Shown here piece by piece: positions 22,121 to 34,058 of a DNA stretch of 64,000 nucleotides (position 1 is its first letter; each line of letters begins with the position of its first letter). This DNA is from Tenodera sinensis (Eukaryota; Arthropoda; Insecta; Mantodea; Mantidae), in contig CM060962.1 in NCBI GenBank assembly GCA_030765045.1, positions 146,368,525 through 146,432,524 of the forward strand, written 5' to 3'. The position numbers were made by a program, and so were the translations under genes. The notes beneath the pieces are model-generated. The model saw only the letters and a list, made by a program, of their open reading frames with translations. It made no database searches and had not been told where the DNA came from.

Positions 22121-22727
22121 TATTGCATGACAATCAGTGTGAAAAGATCACTCACTCAACAAAGTGTTTCAAATTGAAATTTTGCGTTGGTACTTTGCAC
22201 GTTAATGTCAGTTACTTATAAACATATGAAAAATTGGAGAAATTCCCGGTTGCAATTTTTGTTATATGAATAGATAACACGCTCATTTTGGGAAAGTTGA
22301 GTAGGGTGCTTCATTAGTCGTGTCCATCTGTAAGTTTGCAAATAATACCATGTGCTGATAACTACATCAACTACATATTCTTGTAAGTTGTTTGTAAAGT
22401 CTGCGCAAATACGAAGGAAGATAAACAAAAACATGTTATAAAACTGATTTATGGGCAGTAACACATTTGCCTCAGATGCCCAAGACAGCGTGGAGAGCAG
22501 TATCCAGTTTAAACAAAACGATCCACTTGAGGAAGCATGTACGTGCAGAACAATAGGAAATGTTTTCGCCGGTGGGTCTCGGCACCCAAAAGGAGTCAAC
22601 GTTGCCAGATTTGATTGTGGAGCTTCTTTATCGACGGGCTGCTGGCCGACTCTTTGCGAAGGTCGCCTCTCTCCCCAGTCTGGTTGGCTTGACCCGAAGG
22701 GTGGTTCATATACATAACTTGTTCAGG

Positions 22728-22768
22728 AGCAGGTAACAGTTTCGTTTGTCAGCCTTAGGTTACCTGCT
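22728..22768. repeat. 10-bp inverted repeat hairpin
   Basis: AGCAGGTAAC is perfectly complementary to GTTACCTGCT across a 21-base loop. It lies in the GC-rich segment of unknown origin. Confidence 0.5.
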
Positions 22769-24570
22769 AAGCCGCTCTCAGGGCTTAATTTAGGGAAATT
22801 GTTTTTGTGTTCCTCGGCGCTGCGTAGGGTAATTATAGGGTGCACGCCAGTTCTGAACTCCCCAGGTCTTTTCCTGCACTGCTTTACACTAACATTTTGA
22901 ACTCCACTTAGCGTTCTTCACAGTCCTATTTGCAATTTTCAATTCACTTGACAACCAAATTGGTAGATAACAGGAATCGCGACTTCAGAAACGCCTTTTG
23001 CAATTCTTGCAACCTTCTGGCTCCTTGACCATCAAGGGAAGACAAGCAGTAGATAAGTGGAATACTCCTTTATTTTTATCTTTGAGGTTTGTTTTGTAAA
23101 TGCAGCTAGTGTTTTGTGTTAACTGAGCTATAATATTTCTGGCCCTCTGTAAAATGAAGCGATACTGAAAAATTGAAGTTTTACGAAATCATTTAAGATT
23201 AGGTCCAAAAGAGATAGAAATCAGAGAAATAAAAGGTCAGGGAGGTAGCCAGTTTTCAGAAGAATCGTAGGGAAATTTCCACGCGGATTTTGTTGTTATA
23301 GGTTTTGCGTATTCATTGGAAATGCTTATGTTTCACTTAACTTACTAGGTTAATAATGTTAATGGAGAACTTATCTGAGCATAGTCTCATTGCCCGAAGA
23401 ACTGTTGAATACACAATAATGTGCTATGAATTCATTGAAAAATTGCCATCACCCATACAACACCAAAACATGCTCGTAGAAGACGGGAAGCATGTGTCAC
23501 GGAATGAAAACAAAATCAGAAAGAAGAAAATAAATGAGTTGAAAAAGGAATCTTTCCTTAGAGATAAACTTGAACAAAGAAATAAATGAGGACATTGGAT
23601 GTCAATGGGGACAGTGAAGGCCGATTAAGAAAATTAGTAAACAAAATTCCATATGATAATTGCTCTTCCTCACAAGGCGTTGTGTAGGCTGAAGCTGGAA
23701 AGGCCTTTTTTCATTCTGATTCTACATTTCCAAAATTGCATATTTCAGTTAGTCATTTCCTTTAAATGTAAAAAAATTATCTTCTAATTTTAGTATGTTT
23801 AATTATATAAGAAAACTGTTTACAGTATCATATGGAAAATCTCGATTGTCTGGCGAAAAGTACCAATATAATTAAGAAAAGTAATGGAAAGTCAGACGGA
23901 TCAGTATATCAAGGGTGCACGGAAAAGGGGAAAATGTGATATTTTCAACAAACTGAGATAATTCAATTTGAAAGTTTCAACATATAATGTTGTCTATAAT
24001 TATACATGTACATAAATTATTTTATTATTTAAGTTAGCCGAATCTATTGGTATTGTACGATAGATAATATTGAGAATGTAGAATTAATGTTTATAATAAA
24101 AAAAATGGAAAATGAAGTAAATGCACATTTGACACGAAACTAAAGGGGAATGTCAGTGTTATCAACACATTATGATGGAAATAAAGAGGAATGTCACTTT
24201 TCACAAACCCTAACAAATAGTATTATTACATCCCTCAATTAATAGTGAGGAGGTGTATCAATGAAGGACCTTCCCTCTGGTCCACAAAATGATCTAAAGA
24301 ATTTTGCTTCAGAGATTGGATGTAAACCTGAAATAGAAATTATAAATTTAAACTTTGAATATTTGCAGCATGTTTGCGAACGTAGAGCAACTGCTTCACT
24401 TAGGTTGATGAGATGTCTCTGGAAGAACAGACTCACTTATCTGGTGTAGGGTCGATCTTGGGGCATTTGCAACAGGTCTTGTATTCCATGAGCCGCGTAT
24501 GTTCAAGGGAGTCGCGAATCACTGGTGAAAGGGAAGGGCAGGGCTTATTTCTGGCGTTTCAGCTAATTAG

Positions 24571-24605
24571 TGCTCACGGCGTTATATGAGTGCTCACGGC
24601 GTTTG
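24571..24605. repeat. Short tandem duplication
   Basis: AGTGCTCACGGCGTT occurs twice within about 20 bases, separated by ATATG. Confidence 0.7.
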
Positions 24606-25737
24606 GCATGATGTAGGTACTACAAAGTGGAGACGTGCCCCTTTCATCAATTGTACATGATTTCTGAAACGTGTTATATTTCAGTGACGTTCCGCTTTGA
24701 TTGAACATTGTCTTAAACTATTCTCCCGCCCATAAAATTTATCTTGGTAGTGCTGCTTCATTTTTTGTTTTATTCCCTCTTTTTCGCGCGTACCCTTCAT
24801 ATGAAAAAGCTGTGTGAACCATGGTTTAATGCAGCATCGTTGTACCGATTTACAGGACTGATAATTACGATACTTCATCCACGATGATTACATAAATTAA
24901 TTTGTTTCTAACGGTTCGAAGTAGGCCGCATAAATGCAGCTGAGACAATGGCAAGCTCGGTTTATTATTCACAACCACGTATACATGAAATATGGGCGTA
25001 ATTTGGTTGAAATCGACACAAAATTAAGGGTAGTTCAAATGGAGTCTCCTATAAGTTTCAAGGTTTAGCCAAACACGTATGGAGTTGAAATTTGATACAC
25101 AAGAGCTGCACGAATATTTGTAGACACATATATTTGATTAAAATCGGTACAAAATTCTGAATATTTAAGAGACAGAGCCAGAGAATCCCGGTTATAACCT
25201 AGTTTAAGGGCATGGCAATTTTGCTAGCTATGAAATATGTATGCGATTGGCTGCACACCGCCGGGAGGTTATAAATATTTGATATTTTGATAAGTTTATG
25301 TGATTAAAACGGAATGCAACCATAATGAAATCCTTTCCAATGGCCGAAACGCTGTTTAACGTTCGAAACAGTTACTGTGATCGATTCCATAACGGACATT
25401 AACATTTTAATCTACCGTATTAAACCTTAAATGTGTTAGAGGTATTTTATAGCATGCTACTCCACCGAATCACACAACAGCGTTTTGTTTTAAATTTATT
25501 GTCGTGAATTGAGAATTTTAAAACATCTCAGGTTCCATCGGTATGCATCTAGAAATTCCAGTTTTGCATGGATATCCCTTAAGATTCCTTTAAAGATTGA
25601 AGCAGCACAGAACCTTCTAATAAAAGTAGATACAAATTTAGGGAGTCGTAGATTTATAAAACTCCCTATTCACACAATAGTAATGGAACCCCACTTACGT
25701 AGGTAGGCTCGCAAAGCGCAAAATGCACACTGGTATA

Positions 25738-26721
25738 CAGTGTTGCCAGGTTTTTGGTAGAGGAAATCCCCCTATATGCCTTCAAAATCCATCAAAAACT
25801 AAATAATTCCCTTTCTACTCATAAAGCCTAACTTTTGTTGACTTGCTCTCATATAAAACTGTAACTCATCAATACTTTGTCGTTTGGGACTTCTTAAAAA
25901 AGTACGGAAAAATTAGATGTAGCAGTGACTAAACATTTTTGGTAAGACATTCTGATGCAGTTCTAGCAACCAAATTAAGACAACGGCAAGTATAGCCAAT
26001 AACAAGAATTTCATTTTCCTTTAGAAAACGAGATCCAAAAGAATTGTGTTCACCTATCATGACATTGACGTTATCGCCACCGTAACCCACAATGTTTTCA
26101 GTACATGGACCACGCTTTGATAGCGTTTGAACTCACAAAAAGTCTCTCCGTTGTAGCATCCTTAATAATTTGAACACAGTCTAAGAGAGGACTGAAGCAG
26201 GAAAGGTCATCGCCGCTAGTAGACTTCGCGGCAACGCATAGATTTTTAGCAGTTCCTAAATTGTACTTTCGTCAGTCAAAATTAAAAGTACTTTTCCTTT
26301 CAAGGATTCCATATTCTTTTCCTCTACAGCCCTGCCTATCACTTAATTTTGTTCATTTAAGATTCATACCATACGCAATGATGCAATCTCTGTAGTGATT
26401 CATTGAATTAAAGCTGAGAGTGAATGGGGTTTAGGGGTCCATCGACAAACAGAAGCATTTTCTTTTTCGTGATTGTTGCGTCAGTGGTGTTTGATTACGT
26501 ATACTGCAGAAACTGTTAATGAAGTAATACTTTCATTTAATGCTGAAACTTTTGAGGAAAAAATCTTAGTTAAAAGCAGAAGTGCAAAATTTGAATTTAA
26601 ATTCTTGAATTTTAAAACCTTACCTGGAAAATCCCTTAATTTCCAAAGAATTCCCTTATTCCCTTTTGAGTTGAAAAATGCCTATGCCGAGGAAAAAAAA
26701 TCCCTGAACCTGGCAACACTT
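25738..26721 (-). mobile_element. hAT deletion derivative with CAGTGTTGCCAGGTT termini
   Basis: Terminal inverted repeats of 15 bases (CAGTGTTGCCAGGTT; first base differs at the other end). The flanks are CTGGTATA (25730-25737) and TTGGTATA (26722-26729), one mismatch in eight. It contains a minus-strand hAT catalytic-core relic. Subterminal AATCCC/ATTCCC words recur near both ends. Confidence 0.85.
25937..26290 (-). pseudogene. hAT transposase catalytic-core fragment
   Basis: The minus-strand frame 26100-25937 is open: NIVGYGGDNVNVMIGEHNSF, then LKENEILVIGYTCRCLNLVA. In hAT proteins this is the segment around the second catalytic aspartate (GxxxDNAxVMxG) and the C-x-C/H-x-LxL motif. Here the usual His is Arg-Cys-Leu. 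Upstream to 26290 the reading is broken by stops and a shift. The flanking hAT terminal repeats and 8-bp duplication agree with the assignment. Confidence 0.7.
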
Positions 26722-26914
26722 TTGGTATATGTAATGGAGCGAGTCATATCGGGTATATTGTGTTTTGTAAATGCCGAGAAAACGAGTTAGGGTTTTAAAT
26801 AAACAAAATAAACTTCCAAGCGGCTCTGATTAATGTAATTATATTGACTTTTTAAACGTCTTTTAATCTGGTAATTTATATCGGATGATGAATGAAATGG
26901 TTGAAAGTTTGTTC

Positions 26915-27075
26915 AAATGAGCTCGAGATCCACAGTCACCCGACGTTCGTCTTCTCAGATTAAGGGAAGACTCCGGAAAAAGGCCTTATTCGGGTAACTT
27001 ACGCTAACCTAGATTCGAACCCCGGGACTTCTTGAAAAATGAGATTGACACGCTAGCCCTACACCACAGATGGTT
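26915..27075 (-). mobile_element. tRNA-headed SINE remnant
   Basis: The minus strand contains GTGGTGTAGGGCTAGCGTG (A-box region) and CGGGGTTCGAATCTAGG (B box) with tRNA-like spacing, followed by about 85 bases of body. It is older and less regular than the SINEs at 17374 and 52413. Confidence 0.5.
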
Positions 27076-27425
27076 TATGTTGAAACTATCCAATTATTAG
27101 ATATCGAGATTTCACCGGCAATGTATGTTTCCATGCTCCTAAATTAAAAAAAAAAAAAAAAAAAAAAGATATTTAAGGTGTGCGTGTAGGACAAAGAGAG
27201 CGAGAGCAGCATAGGTCAAAAATAAAATGTTGGATAAGTATCATAAGTTTATATTTAAAGTTCAGTAGCTTACAAAGATGAAATATGAAACTTCAATCTC
27301 AGTTTTAACTTTTTAGACATCTACCAACACCCCTTATGCTGCAATATTTTCTTTCTCTTGCCACTTAATCTAGTCGGTAGAGAAAATATTGCATTTCGCC
27401 CAAAACTTCGTTTTTGAGATTTCTC

Positions 27426-27428
27426 CGG

Positions 27429-27486
<58 letters not shown>
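27426..27486. repeat. (AT)n microsatellite
   Basis: About 29 AT units. Confidence 0.95.
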
Positions 27487-27490
<4 letters not shown>

Positions 27491-27527
27491 TTGAGCTCCG
27501 TAAATAAAAATTCCACGTATGTGAGAC

Positions 27528-27528
<1 letters not shown>

Positions 27529-27578
<50 letters not shown>
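27529..27578. repeat. (AG)n microsatellite
   Basis: GAGAGAAAG lead-in, then about 20 AG units. Confidence 0.95.
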
Positions 27579-27579
<1 letters not shown>

Positions 27580-28283
27580 AAGAACAAGCTTGTTAAAAAC
27601 GAAATGTTAGATGCATACCAATTTACGCTTTATATGAAAAATTTGTCGTTATTTTTTATTTTCTCACAATGACCATAACGATTTTGATTAAAATGCCATA
27701 TTTAAGATATTTATGTAGCAAACAATGTATAAATTGTCTTGGAACAGTCTGGGAAGTCCTCTTCGTTCGGAAGAAATTTCGTATAATTTAGTACAAGTGG
27801 TAAACCATAAAATATAAAAACTTACGTACATAAATGTAGATCTCTTTACAATACAATTTATTTCAAATAACCTTTTTGTGGTATCAGCACCATTTGTTCT
27901 TTCAATGCTGTCTTTTTTTTATTTTTTTTTTTTTTTTTATTTTTTTATAGGTGCTGTTACCATTTAGTTATATGTCACGAATAATGGAGACAGTATGGAA
28001 TTTCAAAGCTAGCAAATAGCGATCTGCTTTTTAAAACATTCAAGTATTGCTTGGGTTTCCTGTATAAAATAATTTGTGGAAGCTATGTTAGAAAAAAATC
28101 TGATGTGTTGCACTCAGATGACATTCTCTACTCTTGTAGTAACTATTCTACAACCTCTTATTCCTACATCTTCATGTTAGTCGAGATAAACAATTTGCAG
28201 AAATTATCTTATTGCTCAGCTTCTTGTAGGTGCAAAGGGAATGTGAGAATACAGTAGGCTTTGAGCGATAATCAAATCTTTTA

Positions 28284-31200
28284 AAGAGCAATTCCGCGTG
28301 TGACTGACATTTTACACTACATTTTCTTCCTAAAATGTCTCTCTGATGGTCAATATAGGTGTAAAAATGTTATTTTAACGACATACGATGATAGAGAATA
28401 CATTGGCGGTTGTGATAGGAAATATAAAAACCTTAAAAAAGTGAAACAATTATTTAATAATGAGCGCTAAACTTTTCGTGACTTACTGACATTTTTGTCA
28501 ACTGCAGGTCCAACTTCAAACGTTTGTCCTCCATTTTCTCTGAAAGTTTTCTTATTTGATTTGTTCTGAAAAATCACTTGAGAGAGGAACTTCTAAGCTT
28601 TCAAATGACCTGAAAAACGGTTTGGCATGTTATTCTCATCTGGAGATATTTATTCAAAAGGTCAGCGTTACTGACATGAGTTTGTGACTAACTGACACTT
28701 GCGAAAATTGTAATGCTTTGTCTTTGTTTTACATGGTATAACATATGGTAAATCATAGTGATACGTATTATACGTTACATACATGTAATACATACAGGTG
28801 TGTAATTGTATTTATCATTTTGAGAAGAATCATATCCTTTGGAGAAGCATTACTGTCATGCAACATAAACAGAATAAAGATATGTTGACAGCTCTCATTT
28901 CTTATTACAGTTACGTCGTTGCAAGTATAAAAAGCTGACTCAAAACCATAACAAGGACGACACATGAGAGCACACAGCACATACCTGGAACACAGTAGCT
29001 ACTAGATTGGACTCCTTATAGTGCAGGAACGCTAGATGCAGTAGTCTCGTAGTACACGCGCATATCACTACACTGTTTTTATTTCCGAAAGTTGTGCATC
29101 ATTCTGACACTTTCCGCACATGAAAGAAAAGCATATTCCACAACATTTAAACCTAATATACATAATGAACCCGCTGAGTGGACGGCATAGGTAAAATACG
29201 TTCAAATGTTTTGTCGAGAAATTCTTTTGCTTCTTCAATTTCAGGCAGAGAAACTTCAAGAACACATATTTTGGTTTTCTTTCTAACAGTATTAACAAAT
29301 TCTTCAGCACTCTGAATCCTGCTTCCTGCTTTCGCAGCTGTCCATGCCCTCCTCCTCACTTGTCCTCCAATCGCATCTACTGTCCCCTTTCCGTGATAGG
29401 ATTCGAAGAAGTGCCATTCAATTTGGATTCCAAATATTTCGGAAAGATATGTCACATGGCTCAATGTGTATTTCTGCTTAAAATGACAAGCAGCTCCATC
29501 AGAAAACACTTTCACAAGTTCAAGATTCGGAACAATATCCAATATTTCCTTAAATATATTGCTTAAGAAAATATCAACTGCATATTTGTCATGCGATACA
29601 TAATCAGACACCAAAGCAAAAGATTGTTTCTGAATTTCACCAATATCTTCTTTCCTATACCAGGCAACAGCAGTAAATATTGAAATCTGTGTATTGTTCC
29701 AGAGGGCAGCTTGAATTTCATTTTGCCCCTTGCATGTCTAGTTCTCAAAGAAGTCGATCTGTATCACAGCTTCACTAACTGCAACATTTTCCCGAGCCTT
29801 CTTAAAGGCCTCGGATTGCTGTCTTTTTACATAAACGTGATTTAGGAAACGTGGCAGGCAATTATCAGTTCTTCAATGCAGTCTTTTACAGATCCCTTTT
29901 TAACTTCTATTTCCATTCTTCCATTACGTGAACTCCACAGCTTCAATTCGCATGGAGAATTAGCAAGTTTATCCGAAATGTCTGCTCCACTCAATCCCGG
30001 GCAGTTGGAGCATCCTCCCTGCACACATTCAATCAATTTCTGATCACAAACCACTTGTTCTATGAACTTGTACGAAATTCAGTCTCAGTGAGTACGTGAT
30101 TTTTACACAATGCTTTGAGAAGAAACTTTGTATTTTCATGTATAATGCATGTGCACACATTATGAAGACGCACGTGAGCAGGGCGTAATTCAGCGAATTT
30201 TGTCAACCCCACGGACATTTCTACTCGGTCTTGTAGAAAGTGCATGTGCTTCTTTTAATGTTACCACTAGATACCTAATGCGAACTTCTTTTGTTTCTCC
30301 CTGAACATGGATTTCAGTAAAATCATCTCTTCCAGGAGCTTGATAAGATATTGAATCATCCTGACAGAACTTGATGATTGCACTTTTAAGTTCCTCTGAT
30401 AATTGTTTTCCTGATACCGGGACAGAATGCTTTGGTTTTACAACATGTAATCCCTCTTCAACTGCTAATTTACGAATCATTTCTTTTCTTTTGCGTGGAG
30501 ATTACAGCAATGCTTCCTCAACACGTTTTCTGCACTTTCCGAAATACCGTTTGCTTTTGAAAGCGGTTGATGCTGATGGAGTATCCTTATCAATCCCTTC
30601 TTGGCCTCTTATCTTCTGTCTTGCCCACTGTGCTTGCTTATATCTCCTATATTCAGCTTTGAGGTATTTTCTTCCTTGTTTTGTTTGTTTCAGTATTGCT
30701 CCTTTCCTCATAGTCACTTCTATTTTTTCCTTCCATTGTGCATAACTGCCTTGCTCCTTCAGACGTTGTTTGTATTCACATTGTCTTTGGACTGGTGTTT
30801 TAGCCATGCAGTCAGAAACAGACTGATACGTCTATCCTGACTGAAGTCTCAGAAGCACTGTAGGCGTATGCGACCAGAGGGCGCCAGCACTAATTGTCCG
30901 TTAGTCACGTGTTTTGTGGGAAAACTAATGACTATAGAGGAAAACTTTCTGATACTTTTTTATTTGTTATATTGTAATGACGCAGAATCAAAAAGGATAT
31001 TTATTTCAGTCTATTACTTTTCCCACCAGAGGACTTTATCCTTATTTAGCGTAACTGACATTGACACACAGCAATAATTAAAGAGGCTGTAAGGATTATT
31101 TATAAATGTCGAAAAGTATTAGCCATATACACGTTTCGAAGACGAAGAGTCATTGTGTGATGTACAGAACAAAAAAATTAAAACAGTTGTACATAGCTCC

Positions 31201-31417
31201 TGAAATATTGATATGAAGATCACCGTTATTCGCTCTTATTTTTAGTGCTTTGGAAATATATGGGTAAGAAGTGAAATTTGAACCCATATTCACGTTAAAA
31301 ACATTTATTTTTCACTTCATAAGATACTTTTGAGTATCTAGCATCATCTTTCCTCAGTAAAAAAGTGAAACATTAATTTCAAATTTTAACACTCGGTATG
31401 ACATGTTCGCGGAATTG
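28284..31417 (-). mobile_element. DNA transposon of an unassigned DDE family
   Basis: The insertion limits come from comparison with the intact family E copy at 49135-49590 and are good to about 20 bases. It carries a minus-strand transposase pseudogene. The motif ACTGACA recurs at 28303, 28485, 28670, 28689 and 31054, that is, near both ends, like a subterminal binding array. I could not define clean terminal inverted repeats; a TTTAAAG/TCTAAAG pair at the two edges may be the target duplication. Confidence 0.55.
29150..30807 (-). pseudogene. DDE-type transposase, superfamily unassigned
   Basis: Pieces follow in order across frames: a basic N-terminus (MAKTPVQRQCEYKQRLKEQG), VGLTKFAELRPAHVRL with VCTCIIHENTKFLLKAL, a cysteine cluster CVQGGCSNCPG, VAVSEAVIQIDFFEN, KVFSDGAACHFKQKYTLSHV, and IEWHFFESYHGKGTVDAIGG. 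The Asp in QIDFFEN, the Asp in FSDGA and the acidic HGKG-x2-D-x-IGG block look like a DDE/D triad. I know this layout from multi-copy 'uncharacterized' proteins of insects and cnidarians. A Sola-like identity is possible but unverified. Two stops and at least two frameshifts are present. Confidence 0.7.
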
Positions 31418-31425
31418 GTCTAAAG

Positions 31426-31609
31426 CAGGCATGTCAAACGTCACTCCGAGGGTGTGAAGAGAGGCGTCTACCCCTCCTTAACTGCAGTAGCACGCACTAG
31501 TAGAACCGGTTTTCGCTTTGTTTTTCCCGTTTTCCGATTTGATCATCACGGAGGGAGGGAAAATAGGGGAAAATTTTTCACGCCTGGTGAGTGCTGTTTG
31601 ACACCCCTG
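31426..31609. mobile_element. hAT MITE (CAGGCNTGTCAAAC), copy 1
   Basis: 184 bp with termini CAGGCATGTCAAAC and GTTTGACACCCCTG, flanked by a perfect 8-bp duplication GTCTAAAG (31418-31425, 31610-31617). Closely matches 47369-47542. No coding content. Confidence 0.9.
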
Positions 31610-31892
31610 GTCTAAAGCGTTCAAATTCCGCTCTCTTTGCACGACTAAGATATAAAAAAATGAATAACGATCTTCCATTTGTGGAAAGTATAAGTATTGC
31701 AAAATTCACACAAATAACAAGGAATATCTCCGAAATGGTTCACTCTACAAAAATAATTATTTGGACATAAATTGTGTTGTAGCAACATCTACATTTTTGT
31801 ACAGTGAGATTTCGTCTATCTCTTACGGTTTAGCAGTTATGCAAAAGTCATCAAGAGTAAACAGGACTACAAAGGCTATAGCCAGAAAATTC

Positions 31893-31893
<1 letters not shown>

Positions 31894-31964
<71 letters not shown>

Positions 31965-32071
31965 ACACACCACACACCACACACCACACACCACACCACA
32001 CCACACCCCACCCCACCCCACCCCACCCACCACCCACCACCCACCACCCACCACCCACCACCCACCACACA
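31894..32071. repeat. Compound CA / CCACACA / CCCCA / CCCACCA satellite
   Basis: The unit changes stepwise from (CA)n to 7-base CCACACA units, then 5-base CCCCA units, then 7-base CCCACCA units. It is strongly strand-asymmetric (almost no G). It abuts the truncated 5' end of a LINE. Confidence 0.9.
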
Positions 32072-32098
32072 CATTTTCCTCTTCCTGCCCTTCAACAC

Positions 32099-33740
32099 GT
32101 GACTCTCCTTAACCTACACCCAGTAGTCTGCACCGCTGGAGATCTCAACGCGAAGCGTGGGCTCTGGTACAGTCGCACTAGCAACCAGAGGGGGCCCGGG
32201 CTCTACCGCCTCATCAGCGGAGACCCAAACCTCATCACACAAGCCCGCATCGCAGCAGTTCCATTCAAGACAATCAACATCAATTCGTATAGTAGACCGC
32301 TACCACCAAATATAATACAACTAATAAAGAAGAAGAGAAAAGCCCATCGTCAGTACATCAAGACACAATAGAACATCAGACACAACAATAGAACACTACA
32401 ATAGAACATCTCGCAAACATCTATAACCTCATCATAAAGCATGGATATCACCCCATTCAATGGAAAAAAGCTAACATTTTACTCCTCGAAAAACCAGGAA
32501 AAGATAAAACAGATCCAAAAAATTACAGACCCGTTTCATTAATCTCCACGTTCTCTAAAGTACTTGAAAAAATAATAGTGATTCGAATAACAGAAATATG
32601 TAACAGCAAAAATCTAATACCACCAACACAAGCCGGCTACAGGAGTGACATCACGATTGAAGATCAACTTGCAAGAGTGATGTCACAACTACAGGATGCA
32701 TCCAACAGAGGATTCACTACCGTAGCCAGTTTTCTGGATATCCAGTCGGCGTTTGACAAATGCTGGATAAATGGATTGTTATACAAGTTGACAAACATGA
32801 ATATTTCACAACGCATAGTCAGATGGATAGCAAGCTTTCTTACAGATCGAACAGCGAGCATAAAGATCAACGGACAGACATCAAACCCGATTTTCATGAA
32901 AGCAGAACGCCACAACGAAGCGTCATATCTGGACTTTTATATATACTGTATACCTCCGACACGCCACAGCCAATTCACCCTTCAGTTTAACTAGCCCAAT
33001 ATGCTGATGATACCGCTTATTGGAGCACACATACTCAATTATTAGCTGCAAAAAATAAACAACTACAAATATTTCTCGAGTGGACAAGAAAATGGAGAAT
33101 TAACAATAAACGTACAAAAAACACAGGCAATAATCTTTCGAAAAAAACACAAAAGAAAAACAAAAATGCCACAATAAATTTTAACAATCAAGACATGTGC
33201 CAAAAAGCCATTAAATATCTAGGCATCAAAATACATCGCACCCTTACAATAAAACCACATTATCATGAAGTACTTAAAAAACCCGACCGATACTTGGGAC
33301 CATTGCAGATCTTGCCAAACTTAATAAGCGAGGCCTCTCACCAAAAGTCCTTGGGCATCTTTACATAGCCCCTATTCGCCCCAACTTAACCTACGCTTCT
33401 GTAGCCACCATGCCGCTCATTACACCTGAATCTATGAAAAAAATTCAAGCTTTTGAAAGAAAATGCGCATCGCATTTAAACTCCTACCAAACTTCAATAA
33501 CAGCAACATATGTAACTATACCAGAACCATCCCCATTGATCAACATATAGTAAAACAAATGCTAAACTACATTGATAATGCCCATACCAGACCATACAGA
33601 CGACGATTAATCAACACAGAAGATGAAAACCATTCAACCAGATCAGCCTGAAAAAAATCCACCATTACTCACTCTCATCCACATCTACGATAAACAGCAA
33701 GAAGCCCAACAACAACTACAAGAACTCTTACAACATTTCG
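32099..33740 (+). pseudogene. LINE ORF2: endonuclease tail and reverse transcriptase
   Basis: Pieces: AGDLNAKRGLWYSRTSNQRG (endonuclease GDFNAKHxxWx region), then after a deletion NILLLEKPGKDKTDPKNYRP, VSLISTFSKVLEKIIV, FLDIQSAFDKCWINGLLYKL (first catalytic Asp), and AQYADDTAYWSTHTQLLAAK (YADD box) in another frame. Further blocks (KYLGIKIHRTL, the thumb) follow. These define a Jockey/R1-type polymerase. No RNase H domain is readable. At least three frameshifts occur, and the GLPQGS block before YADD is damaged (near 32900). Confidence 0.85.
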
Positions 33741-34017
33741 CAAGCATTTAAAAAACTAAATTTACCGAACAAACCATAATAAACATAAATAAAATATAAC
33801 AGAAGAGCTGCAGCAGCAACAACAAGGAAAATACAGTAAGCAATCAACAAAATCCTCCTTGGGTAGCGACGGCAGCAAGTTGTGTGACCATGGAACGAAA
33901 AGAAGAAAGAATCACCAAATAACAAAAGGAAAATGTACCACCCAAACTAAAGTATCTGCCCTACCACAAAATAAAAACAAAAACTAGGCTGAAGAGGGGA
34001 CACTCCCTAAACAGCCC

Positions 34018-34035
34018 GGGCGTGCTTGCACGCCC
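34018..34035 (+). other. 3'-terminal hairpin of LINE copy 1
   Basis: GGGCGTGC TT GCACGCCC forms a perfect 8-bp stem about 20 bases before the LINE's TGAAT tail. LINE 3' ends often carry a stem-loop recognised by the polymerase, so this may be that site. Confidence 0.5.
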
Positions 34036-34058
34036 AAATACCGTAATTGAATTGAATC

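Larger units (their letters stand above)
22123..25737. other. Long non-coding interval
   Basis: I see no supportable gene. Two ORFs of 60-80 codons (23356-23589, basic and Lys-rich; 24261-24449) have no known motif. A GC-richer segment at 22570-22880 looks like foreign repeat sequence but has no second copy here. Confidence 0.35.
27290..27735 (-). repeat. Dispersed repeat family E, inverted copy
   Basis: AACGATTTTGATTAAAATGCC and the TTTCTCCGGAAATAT region are the reverse complement of sequence at 49620-49930. It is broken by (AT)n (27431-27486) and (AG)n (27529-27578) tracts. A shorter inverted piece with an A tract lies at 27105-27170. Confidence 0.55.
28045..31895 (+). repeat. Dispersed repeat family E, copy split by a 3-kb insertion
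   Basis: The segment 28085-28283 (GATGTGTTGCACTCA... to ...CAGTAGGCTTTGAGCG) and the segment 31611-31895 (CTCTTTGCACGAC ... GGCTATAGCCAGAAAATTCA) match consecutive parts of 49135-49590. The continuous copy shows that the two were once adjacent, so everything from about 28284 to 31417, plus one MITE, was inserted later. No coding potential seen. Confidence 0.65.
32090..34058 (+). mobile_element. 5'-truncated non-LTR retrotransposon (Jockey/R1-like), copy 1
   Basis: It starts in the endonuclease tail at the satellite edge, continues through a reverse transcriptase, and ends with a GC-rich hairpin (34018-34035) and TGAAT-type tail. Its 3' end is joined directly to a second LINE in the same orientation. 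Confidence 0.75.
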
